Source: an uncultured Saprospiraceae bacterium
Lineage (GTDB): Bacteria; Bacteroidota; Bacteroidia; Chitinophagales; Saprospiraceae
Length of the DNA: 64,000 nucleotides
Assembly: GCA_937921775.1 (NCBI GenBank)
Contig: CAKZUK010000190.1
Span: 1-64,000 of the forward strand
Direction: 5' to 3'
Positions 15,469-24,485 of the stretch are shown in pieces. Each line of letters opens with the position of its first letter. Position 1 is the first letter of the stretch. Under the pieces are notes generated by a model that was not told where the DNA came from, searched no databases, and worked only from the letters and a program-made list of their open reading frames with translations. The position numbers and the translations under genes are program-made.

Positions 15469-18400
15469 ATGATTTCCAACAAAAAATTATACAATTTAGC
15501 GGGATGGACAGTATTCGGGATCGCCTTGATCGTCTTTTTCCTTTCGGCGGAGCGAACAGGTAGTCTGTGGGATTGTGGTGAGTTTATCACTGGAGCACAC
15601 AAACTTCAGGTAGTTCACCCTCCGGGAGCGCCTTTATTTATCCTGATCGGTCGGATGTTTACCGTGATCGCTGAAATTTTTTCAAGTAATCCAGAGGATA
15701 TTGCCTTCTCAGTTAACATGCTTTCTGGTGTTTGTACTGCTTTGGCAGCTATGATGGTTTGTTGGATTACCATGTTATTAGGAAAATTGGCTTTAGTAGG
15801 AAGAGATGGTATAACAGATGAGGGACAAAATATTGCTTTAGCAGGTTCTGGTGTCGTTGCTGGATTGTGTACCGCTTTTGCAACTTCTATTTGGTTTTCC
15901 GCAGTGGAAGGAGAAGTATATGCTATGTCTACCTTCTTTACCACCTTAGTAACTTGGGCTATGGTGAAATGGTACACATTGCCAGATACACCAAAGAACG
16001 ATAAATGGATTTTCTTCGCAGTTTATGCAGCCGGACTTTCTATCGGAGTTCACTTACTTAGTTTGTTGACTTTTCCAGCACTTGCGCTACTATACTATTT
16101 CAAAAAATACAAAGAGCGTAATTTACTAGGAATGGCCATTGCGACTATCGCAGGCTTGGCTTTCATGGTGTATGTTCAGAAAGTTGTAATCGTAGGAATT
16201 CCATTGATCTGGTCGAAGTTTGAATTGCTACTTGTCAACGGAATGGGTATGCCATTTCATAGTGGAATCATACCAACAATATTATTGCTTGGCGGTTTGA
16301 TTTATGCTGGGCTTCGATATTCACACAAAACGAAAAATGTTTTAGCGCAATCGTTAATCGTTGCAGCTGGTTTGGTGATGGTTGGTTTTTCAACAATTGG
16401 TGTGGTCGTTATTCGTGCGAATGCCAACACGCCAATCAACATGAACAATCCTTCAGATGCCTTCCGTTTGATTCCTTATTTGAATCGTGAACAGTATGGA
16501 GAAAGACCATTGGTGAAAGGTCCTCACTTTAATGTTGATCGTCGTTACCTCTCTACAGACGTGATTCCACGTTATGGAAAATTAGGCGACAAGTATGCAC
16601 ATGTAGAACAAAAGATTTCCCAAGAATGGGACAGCTCACAAGAGTCACTCTTTCCGCGAATGGGGCACATGGATCCGAATCGTAGAAAATTATATTATAA
16701 TTGGATGGGCCGAAACTCGGGTAATCCGACCATGGGAGATAATCTTTATTATTTTGCCCGCTATCAGGTCGGCTGGATGTATTGGCGGTACTTTATGTGG
16801 AATTTTGCAGGGAGACAAAACGGTGAGCAAGGCTTTACTCCCGCAAATGTAAAGAGTGGGAACTGGATTTCTGGTATACCATTTATAGACAATATGCGGC
16901 TTTACAATCAAAGTAATTTGCCGGAATCAATGAAAAATCATGAAGGAAGGAATCGTTATTTCTTCCTGCCACTTATATTTGGTTTGCTGGGAGTTTTCTT
17001 CCATTTTAAACGGCGACCCAATGACTTCTTAGCCATTTTAGCACTATTTTTCCTTACGGGAATTGGCATTATAATATATTCCAATCAGCCTCCAAATGAA
17101 CCTCGTGAAAGAGATTATGTACTGGCAGGCTCCCTCTTTACATTTTGTATATGGATTGGGATGGGCGTATTGGCTCTAATGACAATTTTGAGACACAGGG
17201 CTAACTTAAATGGTAAAACGGCAGGTGCTATTGCAGTTGCATTGGCTTTGTCTGCACCATTGATTATGGGCTTTCAAAATTTTGATGACCATAGTCGCCG
17301 ACACCATAAAGGGTCTAGAGATTATGCATCAAATTTCTTGAATTCCTGTGCAGAAAATGCCATCATTTTCACTTATGGTGATAATGATACTTATCCACTA
17401 TGGTACGCTCAGGAGATAGAGGGAATTCGAACAGATGTACGTGTAGTTAATTTATCCTTGATTGCAGTCGATTGGTATATAGATCAGCTGCGGCGAAAAG
17501 TCAATGATTCTCCAGCCATCAAAATGAGTATTCCTGCAGAAAAAATGTACGGGAAAAAACGAATACAAATACCATTTGATCCCAGGGGCGCATACAAGGA
17601 TCCGGTTACGAAAAAGGATAAACCATTGCCACTTAGCTTTGCGCTAAAACATGTGGGAGAAGAACATCCTATTCCATTACAAAATGGCAGCTCACTAGAT
17701 TCTGATTTTCCATCGCGTAATGTGTTTATTGAAGTTGACAAACAAAAAGCTCTTGCAAATGGAATCGTGAAGCCAGAAGATGCCAATCAAATGGTTGACC
17801 GAATCGATTTTACGATTGCTAATAGTAACGAAACTTTTATCTTTAAAGGAGATGTTGCTTTGCTGGATATTATCAATTCTAATGCATTTGATAGACCTGT
17901 TTACTTCGCAGTAACTTGTCGACCTGAATCACTACACGGTTTAGATCAATACTTTGAGTTGGAAGGTTTAGCCTTGAGATTTGTTCCGATAAAAACACCT
18001 CCAACAAGGGAGAGTGGTGCATACGGAATGGTTGGAAAAGGTCGTGTTGACATTCCAACATTCTATGACAATTTGATGAACAAATTTGCTTGGGGTAACT
18101 TCGATAAGCAAAAATTATTTGTAGATCGTAGCTACGGGCCAAGTGTTCAAACCATTAAGGTGGCGATCATGAGAGCTGCAGATGAAGCTTTACGAATGGG
18201 GGAAAAAGAAAAAGCAGTAGGAATGGTGGACAAGTATTTTGAAGCTTTCCCGCATATGAATTTCCCTTATGATGGAAATATTATGATCTTCATTCGAGTA
18301 TATCTGAGCGCAGGCGAGTTTGAAAAAGCGAAGCCACAAGTTCGTCAACTCGCAGAAGAAGCAGCGGATCAACTACGTTTTATGATGGATGATCTGACAC

Positions 18401-18573
18401 CAGAACAATTGGAATCTGGTTTTAGAGATGATTTCATGAGCTTCCAACGAGTAAGAGGAGATATCTTAAATGTCGTAAAATCAATGCAGGATCCAGCATT
18501 CGAAGAAGAAATGAAAGCCTTACTGGCACCGTATAGTCTTGAAAGAACGGAGGTGAGCCCTCCAGGACAATAA
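15469..18573 (+). CDS. DUF2723 (TMEM260-like) multispanning membrane protein, probable O-glycosyltransferase
   Basis: 1034 residues. The N-terminal half has about 10-12 membrane segments. The family signature lies at the start: SAERTGSLWDCGEFI and HPPGAPLFILIGR (about 26-63), where the acidic residue and the HPPG(A/T)P motif are conserved. NQPPNEPRERDYVLAGS (about 541) is a second signature. The long C-terminal soluble part includes FTYGDNDTYPLWYAQE (about 635) and a helical repeat-like tail. PF11028 members are related to GT-C glycosyltransferases; the human relative TMEM260 is a protein O-mannosyltransferase. Activity in Bacteroidota, plausibly O-glycosylation of exported proteins, is inference. 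Single gene with terminator. Confidence 0.92.
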   Translation: MISNKKLYNLAGWTVFGIALIVFFLSAERTGSLWDCGEFITGAHKLQVVHPPGAPLFILIGRMFTVIAEIFSSNPEDIAFSVNMLSGVCTALAAMMVCWITMLLGKLALVGRDGITDEGQNIALAGSGVVAGLCTAFATSIWFSAVEGEVYAMSTFFTTLVTWAMVKWYTLPDTPKNDKWIFFAVYAAGLSIGVHLLSLLTFPALALLYYFKKYKERNLLGMAIATIAGLAFMVYVQKVVIVGIPLIWSKFELLLVNGMGMPFHSGIIPTILLLGGLIYAGLRYSHKTKNVLAQSLIVAAGLVMVGFSTIGVVVIRANANTPINMNNPSDAFRLIPYLNREQYGERPLVKGPHFNVDRRYLSTDVIPRYGKLGDKYAHVEQKISQEWDSSQESLFPRMGHMDPNRRKLYYNWMGRNSGNPTMGDNLYYFARYQVGWMYWRYFMWNFAGRQNGEQGFTPANVKSGNWISGIPFIDNMRLYNQSNLPESMKNHEGRNRYFFLPLIFGLLGVFFHFKRRPNDFLAILALFFLTGIGIIIYSNQPPNEPRERDYVLAGSLFTFCIWIGMGVLALMTILRHRANLNGKTAGAIAVALALSAPLIMGFQNFDDHSRRHHKGSRDYASNFLNSCAENAIIFTYGDNDTYPLWYAQEIEGIRTDVRVVNLSLIAVDWYIDQLRRKVNDSPAIKMSIPAEKMYGKKRIQIPFDPRGAYKDPVTKKDKPLPLSFALKHVGEEHPIPLQNGSSLDSDFPSRNVFIEVDKQKALANGIVKPEDANQMVDRIDFTIANSNETFIFKGDVALLDIINSNAFDRPVYFAVTCRPESLHGLDQYFELEGLALRFVPIKTPPTRESGAYGMVGKGRVDIPTFYDNLMNKFAWGNFDKQKLFVDRSYGPSVQTIKVAIMRAADEALRMGEKEKAVGMVDKYFEAFPHMNFPYDGNIMIFIRVYLSAGEFEKAKPQVRQLAEEAADQLRFMMDDLTPEQLESGFRDDFMSFQRVRGDILNVVKSMQDPAFEEEMKALLAPYSLERTEVSPPGQ

Positions 18574-18585
18574 ATGAAAAATAAA

Positions 18586-18627
18586 AGGTCGTCTGGTTGT
18601 ATTTTGCAATCAGGCGACCTTTTTTTA
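18586..18627 (+). terminator. Rho-independent terminator after the DUF2723 gene
   Basis: AGGTCGTCTGGTTG (18586-18599) pairs with CAATCAGGCGACCT (18607-18620) and is followed by seven T. Confidence 0.9.
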
Positions 18628-18751
18628 TTTTATAAGCATGCTTGCAGGGAATGAAGGATACATCGCGTCTAGGCATACCCTGTGTCCTTTAGTCCATATA
18701 AGCTTGACAACAGAGAAACGACTTAATTACTATTCATAATAAATCTGACTT

Positions 18752-19195
18752 ATGTCAAAAAGAACCATAGCCATAGGAGGGGACCATGCAGGTTTCCTTT
18801 ACAAAGAGAACATTAAAAGCCTTTTAGAAAAAGAGGGATTTGTTGTTATCGACACAGGAACTAATTCGCTGGACTCAGTTGATTATCCGGATTACATTCA
18901 TCCGCTTGCAGAGGCCATCGGAGAAAGTAAAGCAGAGCTAGGAATCATCATCTGTGGGAGTGGGAATGGTGTTGCTATGACAGCGAACAAGCATCAGCAT
19001 ATCAGAGCAGCCATTGCCTGGAATCAAGAAATCGCTTCTTTGGCTCGACAGCATAATAATGCCAATGTACTTTCTATTCCCGCTCGATTTGTGAGTGAGC
19101 GCTTAGCTCGCATGATGGTACGGACTTTCTTAAATACAGAATTTGAAGGCGGTCGTCATGGTCGTCGTGTTGATAAGATAGCGGTTAGCTGCTAG
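18752..19195 (+). CDS. rpiB: Ribose-5-phosphate isomerase B (RpiB/LacAB family)
   Basis: 147 residues, the usual family length. Interconverts ribose 5-phosphate and ribulose 5-phosphate in the pentose phosphate pathway. IGGDHAGF (about 7-14) carries the conserved Asp-His pair; DYPDYIHPLAEAI (about 44) and GIIICGSGNGVAMTANK (about 67-83) form the phosphate and ring-opening site with the catalytic Cys near 72; the HNNANVLSIPAR motif (about 106) is present. It lies alone between two terminator or repeat regions. Confidence 0.96.
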   Translation: MSKRTIAIGGDHAGFLYKENIKSLLEKEGFVVIDTGTNSLDSVDYPDYIHPLAEAIGESKAELGIIICGSGNGVAMTANKHQHIRAAIAWNQEIASLARQHNNANVLSIPARFVSERLARMMVRTFLNTEFEGGRHGRRVDKIAVSC

Positions 19196-19199
19196 AGCA

Positions 19200-19345
19200 G
19201 TGTTGGAAGCTGGAAGAGGAAGACGGGCAGTTTTCATCTATCGAGGGAATTTTGTATTGCCTCCTCGTTAGACGAAAATCTCCTACCTCCAACTTCGCAC
19301 TTCCCACCTTTTTTACCCAATATTTCCCTACGTCAAATCGTTTTA
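19200..19345. repeat. Degenerate dispersed intergenic repeat (purine/pyrimidine-rich arms)
   Basis: Contains GGAAGCTGGAAGAGGAAG (19206-19223) and, in the opposite sense, CTACCTCCAACTTCGCACTT (19289-19308) followed by CCCACC. The two arms are partly complementary. Related pyrimidine strings occur at 15248-15275 and 38702-38732. Part of it is in frame with the peptidase gene downstream but shows no protein character. Confidence 0.4.
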
Positions 19346-19350
19346 ACAAT

Positions 19351-20976
19351 ATGAAAAAATTACTACTCAGTTTATCTTTGCTTCTCGCCCTGACAGCGAT
19401 TGCTTATGCACAGCCAGCAGACGCAGCTCGCCAAACACGTGAATATCGTCAAAAATTAAAGGAGCAGGAAGGCGCCATTGAATTTGCCAAAACTATCACT
19501 GCCGATGGTCTCCGAAAACATTTGAGCATACTGGCTTCAGATGAATATGAAGGTCGTGAAACGGGGACGCCGGGTAATGAAATGGCAGCTGATTATATTG
19601 CCAACCATTTTAAGTCACTTAATCTACCTACAATTGGTGAAGACAATAGTTATTTTCAACACGTAGTCTTTACTTGGACTCGTTGGGAAAATGTAGGACT
19701 TGACGTAAACGGTAAATCTTACCGGCACCTCTGGGATTATATTTCTTATCCTACTCGAAATAATTCACAGCCACTGAATGAGACAGACGAGGTTGTATTT
19801 TTGGGTTATGGAATTGATGATCCAAAATATAGCGATTACGAAGGAGTGGATGTAAAGGGTAAAGTGATCATGGTTTACAAAGGTGAGCCTATGAACAGGA
19901 AAGGTAAGTCGCGTATAACGGGTACAAAGGAAGTGTCCGAATGGTCAACCAACTGGGAAAAGAAATTGATTGCCGCTAAGCAGAATGGTGTCAAAACAAT
20001 TTTGATTATCGAAAATGAAATTCAGAAAATGTTGAGTGAAAACCGAAAATTTTTGGTAGGGCCAGGTGTGCAGTTAGGTGAAGAGGCAGGGAAAAGTTTA
20101 GGCTATGCTAATAATTATTTTATCTCTACCAATATTGCAAAAGCAATCATGGGAGATAAATACAAGAAAGTAATAAGGGCAAGAAAGAAAATTCAACGAA
20201 GAGGAAAACGTCGAAGTGTTAATATGCCAGCCCAAATGAAGTTGGTACAAGATAAATACAAAAAGCAACTAATTGGCGATAACGTAATGGGTTATATCGA
20301 AGGTTCTGATCCTAAACTAAAAGAAGAGATAGTGGTGCTAACTGCTCACTACGATCACTTAGGAAGAAGAGGCGATGATATTTACAATGGAGCAGATGAC
20401 AATGGTTCTGGTACCTCTACTATGTTGGAGTTGGCAGAAGCATTTGCGAAAGCAAAAGCAGCTGGTAAAGGTCCTCGAAGAAGTGTCCTCATCATGTTGG
20501 TGACTGGAGAAGAAAAAGGATTGTTAGGTTCTCAGTATTATGTTGAAAAACCAGTATTCCCACTCGAAAATACAATCGTTGATATCAATGTAGATATGGT
20601 TGGTCGTGTTGACGAAAAATATGCTGCCAATCCAAATTACGTTTACGTCATTGGTTCTAATCGGCTAAGCACAGAACTTCATGATATTAATGAAGAGATG
20701 AATCAAATGCATACACAGCTTGTATTAGACTATACCTATAATGCAGAAGATGATCCGAATCGTTATTACTATCGTTCAGATCATTACAACTTTGCAGAAA
20801 AAGGAATTCCTGCTATTTTCTATTTTAATGGTACCCATGAAGATTACCACAGAACTTCTGATACTGTTGAAAAAATTAATTTTGATAAGATGGCAATCAT
20901 TGGCAAGTTGGTGTTTCATACCGCTTGGCAATTGGCTAATCAGGATAAGCGTATTGAAGTGAATGTGGGCGAATAG
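19351..20976 (+). CDS. Secreted M28-family zinc peptidase with PA domain
   Basis: 541 residues from the ATG at 19351. The frame is open upstream to 19252, but only this start gives a signal peptide (MKKLLLSLSLLLALTAIAYA). A PA-type lid domain follows (about 120-260, with VKGKVIMVYKGEP). The M28 aminopeptidase domain has the metal-binding HYDHLG (about 332), GADDNGSGTSTMLELA (about 348) and TGEEKGLLGS (about 385), VDMVGRVD, and DHYNFAEKGIPAIFY (about 475) with the later His. It would release N-terminal amino acids from peptides in the periplasm or outside. Lys/Arg-rich residues 265-300 are an insertion between PA and catalytic parts. Confidence 0.93.
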   Translation: MKKLLLSLSLLLALTAIAYAQPADAARQTREYRQKLKEQEGAIEFAKTITADGLRKHLSILASDEYEGRETGTPGNEMAADYIANHFKSLNLPTIGEDNSYFQHVVFTWTRWENVGLDVNGKSYRHLWDYISYPTRNNSQPLNETDEVVFLGYGIDDPKYSDYEGVDVKGKVIMVYKGEPMNRKGKSRITGTKEVSEWSTNWEKKLIAAKQNGVKTILIIENEIQKMLSENRKFLVGPGVQLGEEAGKSLGYANNYFISTNIAKAIMGDKYKKVIRARKKIQRRGKRRSVNMPAQMKLVQDKYKKQLIGDNVMGYIEGSDPKLKEEIVVLTAHYDHLGRRGDDIYNGADDNGSGTSTMLELAEAFAKAKAAGKGPRRSVLIMLVTGEEKGLLGSQYYVEKPVFPLENTIVDINVDMVGRVDEKYAANPNYVYVIGSNRLSTELHDINEEMNQMHTQLVLDYTYNAEDDPNRYYYRSDHYNFAEKGIPAIFYFNGTHEDYHRTSDTVEKINFDKMAIIGKLVFHTAWQLANQDKRIEVNVGE

Positions 20977-21042
20977 CTCTCTTCAACTAAACTAAGGATG
21001 GTAAAGATTATTTTTATTATTTAATAGTTTACAATAATGTAG

Positions 21043-21075
21043 GAGCCCGCTAACGCACCATGCGTTAGCGGGCTC
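21043..21075. terminator. Bidirectional-looking terminator hairpin (15-bp perfect stem)
   Basis: GAGCCCGCTAACGCA pairs with TGCGTTAGCGGGCTC around a CCA loop. It separates the convergent M28 peptidase gene and the 21128-23455 gene. The core 31 nt differ at only three positions from the htpG terminator at 4335-4365. Confidence 0.8.
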
Positions 21076-21127
21076 TTAATATTTAAGGGAAGTTTCAATG
21101 CGAAGCGATCTGACAGAGTTGACTACC

Positions 21128-23455
21128 TTATTTCCCTCCAGCATAAGCCTCAAAGAATTTACATTCCTTCACTGCCATCTTATAAAAATAAGTATGATCA
21201 TATTCGGTGATTAGCAAATCATAATACTTTCGATATTCTTCAGGAAGATCTGGAATTTCATTTTTGTAAGGCTTGTATTTACAGTCCTTACTCGTGAAAT
21301 ATCTTTTTTGTTCGCAGCGGGCAGCCATAAAGCTAGCCCTTGCTGCCTGTTCTTGATCTTTGGCTAAATCGATGGCTTTATCAAAATAGAAAAGCGCTTT
21401 GGAGCAATCCTGATGTTCTTTGTTGCCGTAAGGAAGGTAACCACCCATTTGAAAAATACCGAGTTTGGCATAGCCCCAATTTGCGCCGCTTCGGAAGTAA
21501 TCTGTTGTTTTCCAACTGGTACCAAAATAAGTCATATTGTAATAAGCGATGCCGAGTTTGTAGTAATATTGGCTGCTATTGACAAAATCGGCGCGGGCTT
21601 TATATTCTAATTCAAATAATTCTTCCAGCAATTCGACCTTGTTAAGATACTCAACAGAATCTTGTGGTTTGCAATTAACACAATCCGTTAGAGAGTCGCG
21701 ATAAACATAGAATTGGTAGTTGTCCCATTGGTCACGAGGAAGCGCTTTAAAAGCTTCTAAGGCGGCTTCTGGTTTACCTTCGCTGAGCAATAGCGTGGCT
21801 TTCATGTCGAGTAATTCGGCCTCTATTGTGGTTCCATCTTTTTTGGTAATGAAGGCGAGTTCTAGTTTGCTAGGTTCTTCACCTGCTTTCTCTACTTTTT
21901 TGAAAATATTAAGCAAGTCATTTATGATGTCAAGTTGTGGGTTTGGTTTTAGGTCTCGAATATTGTATTGCATGCGAAATGCTTTTCCTGGAGAACGGTG
22001 TAGTGCGTAGTCGTAAGAGAGTTTATCGTTGAGGTAGTCCCCAAAATCTTTATACTTTTTGTAGAGGGCATTCTTTTTAATGATATCTGCAATTTCGGCT
22101 TCTTCGAGTTCGTCTATTTTTTCGTAAGAAGCGATGTCAAGTGCAAGTTGAAAAACGGAGAGCTGTTCTTTTAATAGTTTGTCCGTTATTTTAGGTCCGA
22201 GTTTTTTAAAAGTTTTGTTAGCAGCGTAATAGTCGCCAGATAAAAATTCTAGGTAACCTTCAGCTAGACGCCATAGTTCTGGGCGACTTACTTTTTTCTC
22301 GTTGGCGAGGTTGCGAACAAAACCATTTAGTTTGATGACGTAATTGCCAACTTCTTTTCGAGGAATGTCAAATAACTTTTTGTTACGCTCTTTTTTGTCA
22401 TTGAATTCTAGACCTAGTAAATCGCGTTCTAATTTTTTAATTTCATTGACGAGTAATACTTCCAGATTTTCATTGGTGGGATCGAGGTCGTATATTTTTA
22501 TCATTTCTTCTACCGCTTTGCTCTCATCGGCTTGAGCGCGTAGTGCGTATAAGTTGGCTTGTTCAGCTGTGGTGGCGCACATTAGAAGAACTTCATTCCA
22601 TTGTTCATCTGATTCGATGTGGAAGCTTCGAAAAGCGGACGCTCGTTTGCTGGGGCAGTTTAAAAATATTTTTGAATAGAGATAAGCAGCCTCGGTTTTC
22701 TGTCCCAAGTTTTTGAGTGCTCCTGCTTTGTGGCCCATGATCCAGTCATGGATGATACTTTCAACGGGTCTTATTTTTGCTAAGAGTTCATCTTCAAGTG
22801 CCAGTGTCAGGCGATAGTTTTTTGCATAATGCGCCAGTCGAATCAATTGATACGCATAGCGCAATTTAATATAGTTCGACTTTGATTTTCGAAACTCTTT
22901 TTTTCCTCTTTTGATCAACTTGTACATGGAGGCAGTATCTCGTTGAATTTTGTCCCAACTACTTTCGGGCTGTGTTACGTGTGGCTCACATTCTTTTGCA
23001 AAGATTAGGTAGTCGACGGTGTGGAAACATTTCTCTCGTTTGAGGTGTCTGGCAAAACTATTTCCAGAAACACGGTAGTCGAGGGGCATGTTTTTACTAC
23101 GAATGGAAGTGCGCAATAGTTCGAGGTCGATAACAGAAGAGTTGTAAATGAGTTCATATACATCCTGCTGTTTGACAAGTTGGCAGAATGTCTCTGTCCA
23201 TTCTGCTACGTTTCCACTAGTTTGCGCTAGCTCGGGACCTTTATAAGTTTTGTAAAAGTCATCGAATCCAATAAAGAAAGGAGCTGTAGAGGCATCCTCA
23301 TCAAAAATCTCTGGCATGATAAAGCTGTAGCCCTCAAAGTAATTGTAGAAAGGACCGCAGGCTAATCCATCTTTTGGGCCAAGCAAAAATATCGAATACA
23401 GCAGGCCACAAACGAGTAAGGGGCTTCTGGACTTAGTACTCAATAAATTGATCAT
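21128..23455 (-). CDS. Large exported protein of unknown function, with TPR-like helical repeats
   Basis: 775 residues from the ATG at 23455 (an alternative ATG lies at 23476). The N-terminus has a hydrophobic segment and ends in LACGPFYNYFEGYSF, a Cys-Gly-Pro-Phe-Tyr motif just after the export signal; LACG may be a lipobox. Most of the rest is helical: KAVEEMIKIYDLDPTNENLEVLL (cited here by positions 325-347 only) and segments around 395-420 and 560-590 have the alternating small/large pattern of TPR-type hairpins. Paired Cys residues (for example CVNCKPQD near 625) are common. It overlaps the upstream lipoprotein gene by 23 bp, so the two are one unit. I do not know a function. A scaffold for a surface or periplasmic complex is speculation. 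Confidence 0.85.
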   Translation of the reverse strand: MINLLSTKSRSPLLVCGLLYSIFLLGPKDGLACGPFYNYFEGYSFIMPEIFDEDASTAPFFIGFDDFYKTYKGPELAQTSGNVAEWTETFCQLVKQQDVYELIYNSSVIDLELLRTSIRSKNMPLDYRVSGNSFARHLKREKCFHTVDYLIFAKECEPHVTQPESSWDKIQRDTASMYKLIKRGKKEFRKSKSNYIKLRYAYQLIRLAHYAKNYRLTLALEDELLAKIRPVESIIHDWIMGHKAGALKNLGQKTEAAYLYSKIFLNCPSKRASAFRSFHIESDEQWNEVLLMCATTAEQANLYALRAQADESKAVEEMIKIYDLDPTNENLEVLLVNEIKKLERDLLGLEFNDKKERNKKLFDIPRKEVGNYVIKLNGFVRNLANEKKVSRPELWRLAEGYLEFLSGDYYAANKTFKKLGPKITDKLLKEQLSVFQLALDIASYEKIDELEEAEIADIIKKNALYKKYKDFGDYLNDKLSYDYALHRSPGKAFRMQYNIRDLKPNPQLDIINDLLNIFKKVEKAGEEPSKLELAFITKKDGTTIEAELLDMKATLLLSEGKPEAALEAFKALPRDQWDNYQFYVYRDSLTDCVNCKPQDSVEYLNKVELLEELFELEYKARADFVNSSQYYYKLGIAYYNMTYFGTSWKTTDYFRSGANWGYAKLGIFQMGGYLPYGNKEHQDCSKALFYFDKAIDLAKDQEQAARASFMAARCEQKRYFTSKDCKYKPYKNEIPDLPEEYRKYYDLLITEYDHTYFYKMAVKECKFFEAYAGGK

Positions 23456-24473
23456 ACACTTCTTGTAGTTGATCATAGGAATAGTTTTTTAAAGTCATAG
23501 TGTCGAGATGGTAAAGACTGACAGTCAATTGCTCTGCTTTATTGAGTGCAGCTAACTTTTTAGCAGCAGCCTGAACTACAGATATTGGAGATTGCTCCAG
23601 CCTGATCAGATCACCCTCGTACAAATAATAGCCTTGAAGATAAGTACTTTTGATTACCTTATATTGATTTTCAAAAGCTTTATGAAATCGACTGCTATCC
23701 GCTAAGTCAGAAGCTTCTAGGTTGTTAACGAGTTTGATCATTTTATTATCCCTAAATAATACTCCCCAAGAAAAAATAGGTAATGCGATATCTAGTTCAA
23801 TTGGATATTCTGAAAACCTAGACAAGTAGAGTTCTGCTAGCTTTAAATCGATAATAGAATTACTTGTCTCTGGAGAACTAAGCTCTCCCATGTTGTAAAA
23901 CATGAGCATGCCTCGGTCGATGGGAGGTATACCTGTTTTTTCAAAAAATTTAATCTGATGCAAACGGATGGTTGCAGAGAGTATTGTTTTTTTTGATTCA
24001 AACTGTTCGCGTAAAAGGCGAAGTAATGTGAAGTATTTACTCTTGGTTTTTAGACTCCAGTCACAGTCGATTTGAATTTCGGTTAAGGGACTTTTATCAA
24101 AACCACTTTTGAGTGTTTTTATTTTTTCATAAATCTGTATGGCGAGTTTGTCCAGATCACTTTCTTCCAGTTTATAAAATGTTCGATTGGTGATAAAAAC
24201 AGTAGGGATTATTTCAAAATGTTTATTCTCAAAATGACTGACTTGCAATTGTGCTACTGCTTTGGTTTTTTCCGAGTCATCGGATTGATCTACATCAAAG
24301 AATTTGACATATAGTTTTTCAATATGAAGGCTGTCTGTATACAAGGTTTCGAGCGGACTTAGTTGGAGTTGCGTTTGCCAATGATAGAAAGCGGGAGTGA
24401 CTTGCCTTTCTTTTTTTGCGCAAGCAAAAGAAAAGAGACAGATAAGGAGGAAGCTTACAGTTTGAATTCTCAT
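23433..24473 (-). CDS. Lipoprotein with a DUF3142-like (TIM-barrel type) domain
   Basis: 346 residues. A lipoprotein signal peptide ends at the lipobox LFSFAC (Cys about 18). Residues 25-330 read as alternating strands and helices of a TIM barrel: YVKFFDVDQ (about 54), IIPTVFITNRTF (about 88), EIQIDCDWSLKTKSKYFTLL (about 127-146), LSATIRLHQIKFF (about 163) and MLMFYNMGEL (about 184). The acidic IQIDCDW strand and the YNMGE strand match the pattern of DUF3142 proteins, glycoside-hydrolase-like barrels of unknown activity. It overlaps the next gene (21128-23455) by 23 bp; the KdsD gene ends 12 bp upstream, so a three-gene operon is likely. Confidence 0.75.
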   Translation of the reverse strand: MRIQTVSFLLICLFSFACAKKERQVTPAFYHWQTQLQLSPLETLYTDSLHIEKLYVKFFDVDQSDDSEKTKAVAQLQVSHFENKHFEIIPTVFITNRTFYKLEESDLDKLAIQIYEKIKTLKSGFDKSPLTEIQIDCDWSLKTKSKYFTLLRLLREQFESKKTILSATIRLHQIKFFEKTGIPPIDRGMLMFYNMGELSSPETSNSIIDLKLAELYLSRFSEYPIELDIALPIFSWGVLFRDNKMIKLVNNLEASDLADSSRFHKAFENQYKVIKSTYLQGYYLYEGDLIRLEQSPISVVQAAAKKLAALNKAEQLTVSLYHLDTMTLKNYSYDQLQEVYDQFIEY

Positions 24474-24485
24474 TGAATCACTTCA

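Noticed and set aside
19252-19350. N-terminal extension of the M28 peptidase
   Set aside because: The sequence is the dispersed repeat; the signal peptide begins at the ATG at 19351.
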